Assembly (NCBI GenBank): GCA_037444005.1
Contig: JBBING010000065.1
Location: forward strand, 1-12,575
Direction: 5' to 3'
DNA length: 12,575 nucleotides
Source of the DNA: DATLZC01 sp037444005
GTDB lineage: Bacteria > Chloroflexota > Dehalococcoidia > DSTF01 > JACRBR01
Shown here: one piece after another, positions 12,488 to 12,575 of the stretch
How positions within the stretch are numbered: position 1 is the first letter of the stretch
Layout of the letters: every line of letters begins with the position of its first letter
The notes under the pieces: model-generated
Told to the model about the DNA's origin: nothing
What the model saw: only the letters and a program-made list of their open reading frames with translations
Database searches by the model: none
Position numbers and translations under genes: made by a program

Positions 12488-12575
12488 GAACAGGCGTCCG
12501 TGACGGAACGCAACGCGGACCCGGGCTCTACGCTCTTCGCGGTGGAAACGGTGAGGTGAAGTTAGCGAAAGCACC

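Noticed and set aside
1..12575. CRISPR arrays, insertion sequences, phage genes
   Set aside because: No spaced direct repeats, transposase or integrase motifs, or terminal inverted repeats were seen.

Overview
This is a very GC-rich bacterial chromosomal window with 17 protein genes on both strands, short intergenic gaps, several convergent or divergent pairs and 4-nt start/stop overlaps. No rRNA, tRNA, CRISPR array, insertion sequence or phage gene was recognised. Long antisense open frames are numerous, as expected from the base composition. The organism uses selenocysteine. Its lineage is uncertain: the YceD and PurA sequence styles and the TTGACC/TATACT-like promoters fit a GC-rich Chloroflexota (Dehalococcoidia-like) or a similarly GC-rich uncultured phylum, but this is impression, not a search result.

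Layout. 1-522 (minus): the first codons of a gene placed where rpmF (ribosomal protein L32) is expected, preceded by yceD (DUF177). 637-1946 (plus): a two-domain VOC/glyoxalase-fold protein and a small NTF2/SnoaL-like protein, each with its own promoter candidate. 1956-2636 (minus): endonuclease III (nth), converging on the NTF2-like gene and diverging from selD. 2746-3792 (plus): selD, selenophosphate synthetase, with an in-frame UGA at 2794-2796 at the catalytic position, so it is itself a selenoprotein. 3872-6007 (plus): two paralogous alpha/beta hydrolases flanking a 93-residue two-helix membrane protein. 6011-6673 (minus): a single-pass membrane protein with an Ig-like exported domain. 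6781-7674 (plus): a CitE-like CoA-ester lyase. 7687-8421 (minus): a putative lipoprotein with an HExxH zincin motif. 8693-9496 (plus): an enoyl-CoA hydratase with a TTG start. 9512-12395 (minus): a tight four-gene run, purA, a CopD-like four-helix membrane protein, a TDG/Mug-type uracil-DNA glycosylase and a zinc-ribbon membrane protein, behind an extended -10 promoter and a 10-bp leader hairpin.

The best-supported unusual element is the Sec-containing SelD: the UGA lies in the family's active-site motif, a near-perfect Shine-Dalgarno sequence fixes a start upstream of it, and the downstream RNA can form SECIS-like hairpins. A standard gene caller would split or truncate this gene and lose its catalytic N-terminus. 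The remaining genes are housekeeping (translation, purine synthesis, base-excision repair by Nth and Mug) or acyl-CoA/hydrolase metabolism (CitE-like lyase, enoyl-CoA hydratase, hydrolases, VOC protein). No previously undescribed multi-gene system could be demonstrated. No stretch longer than 300 bases lacks a gene; the longest gap, 8422-8692, holds a strong hairpin and one weak promoter candidate.
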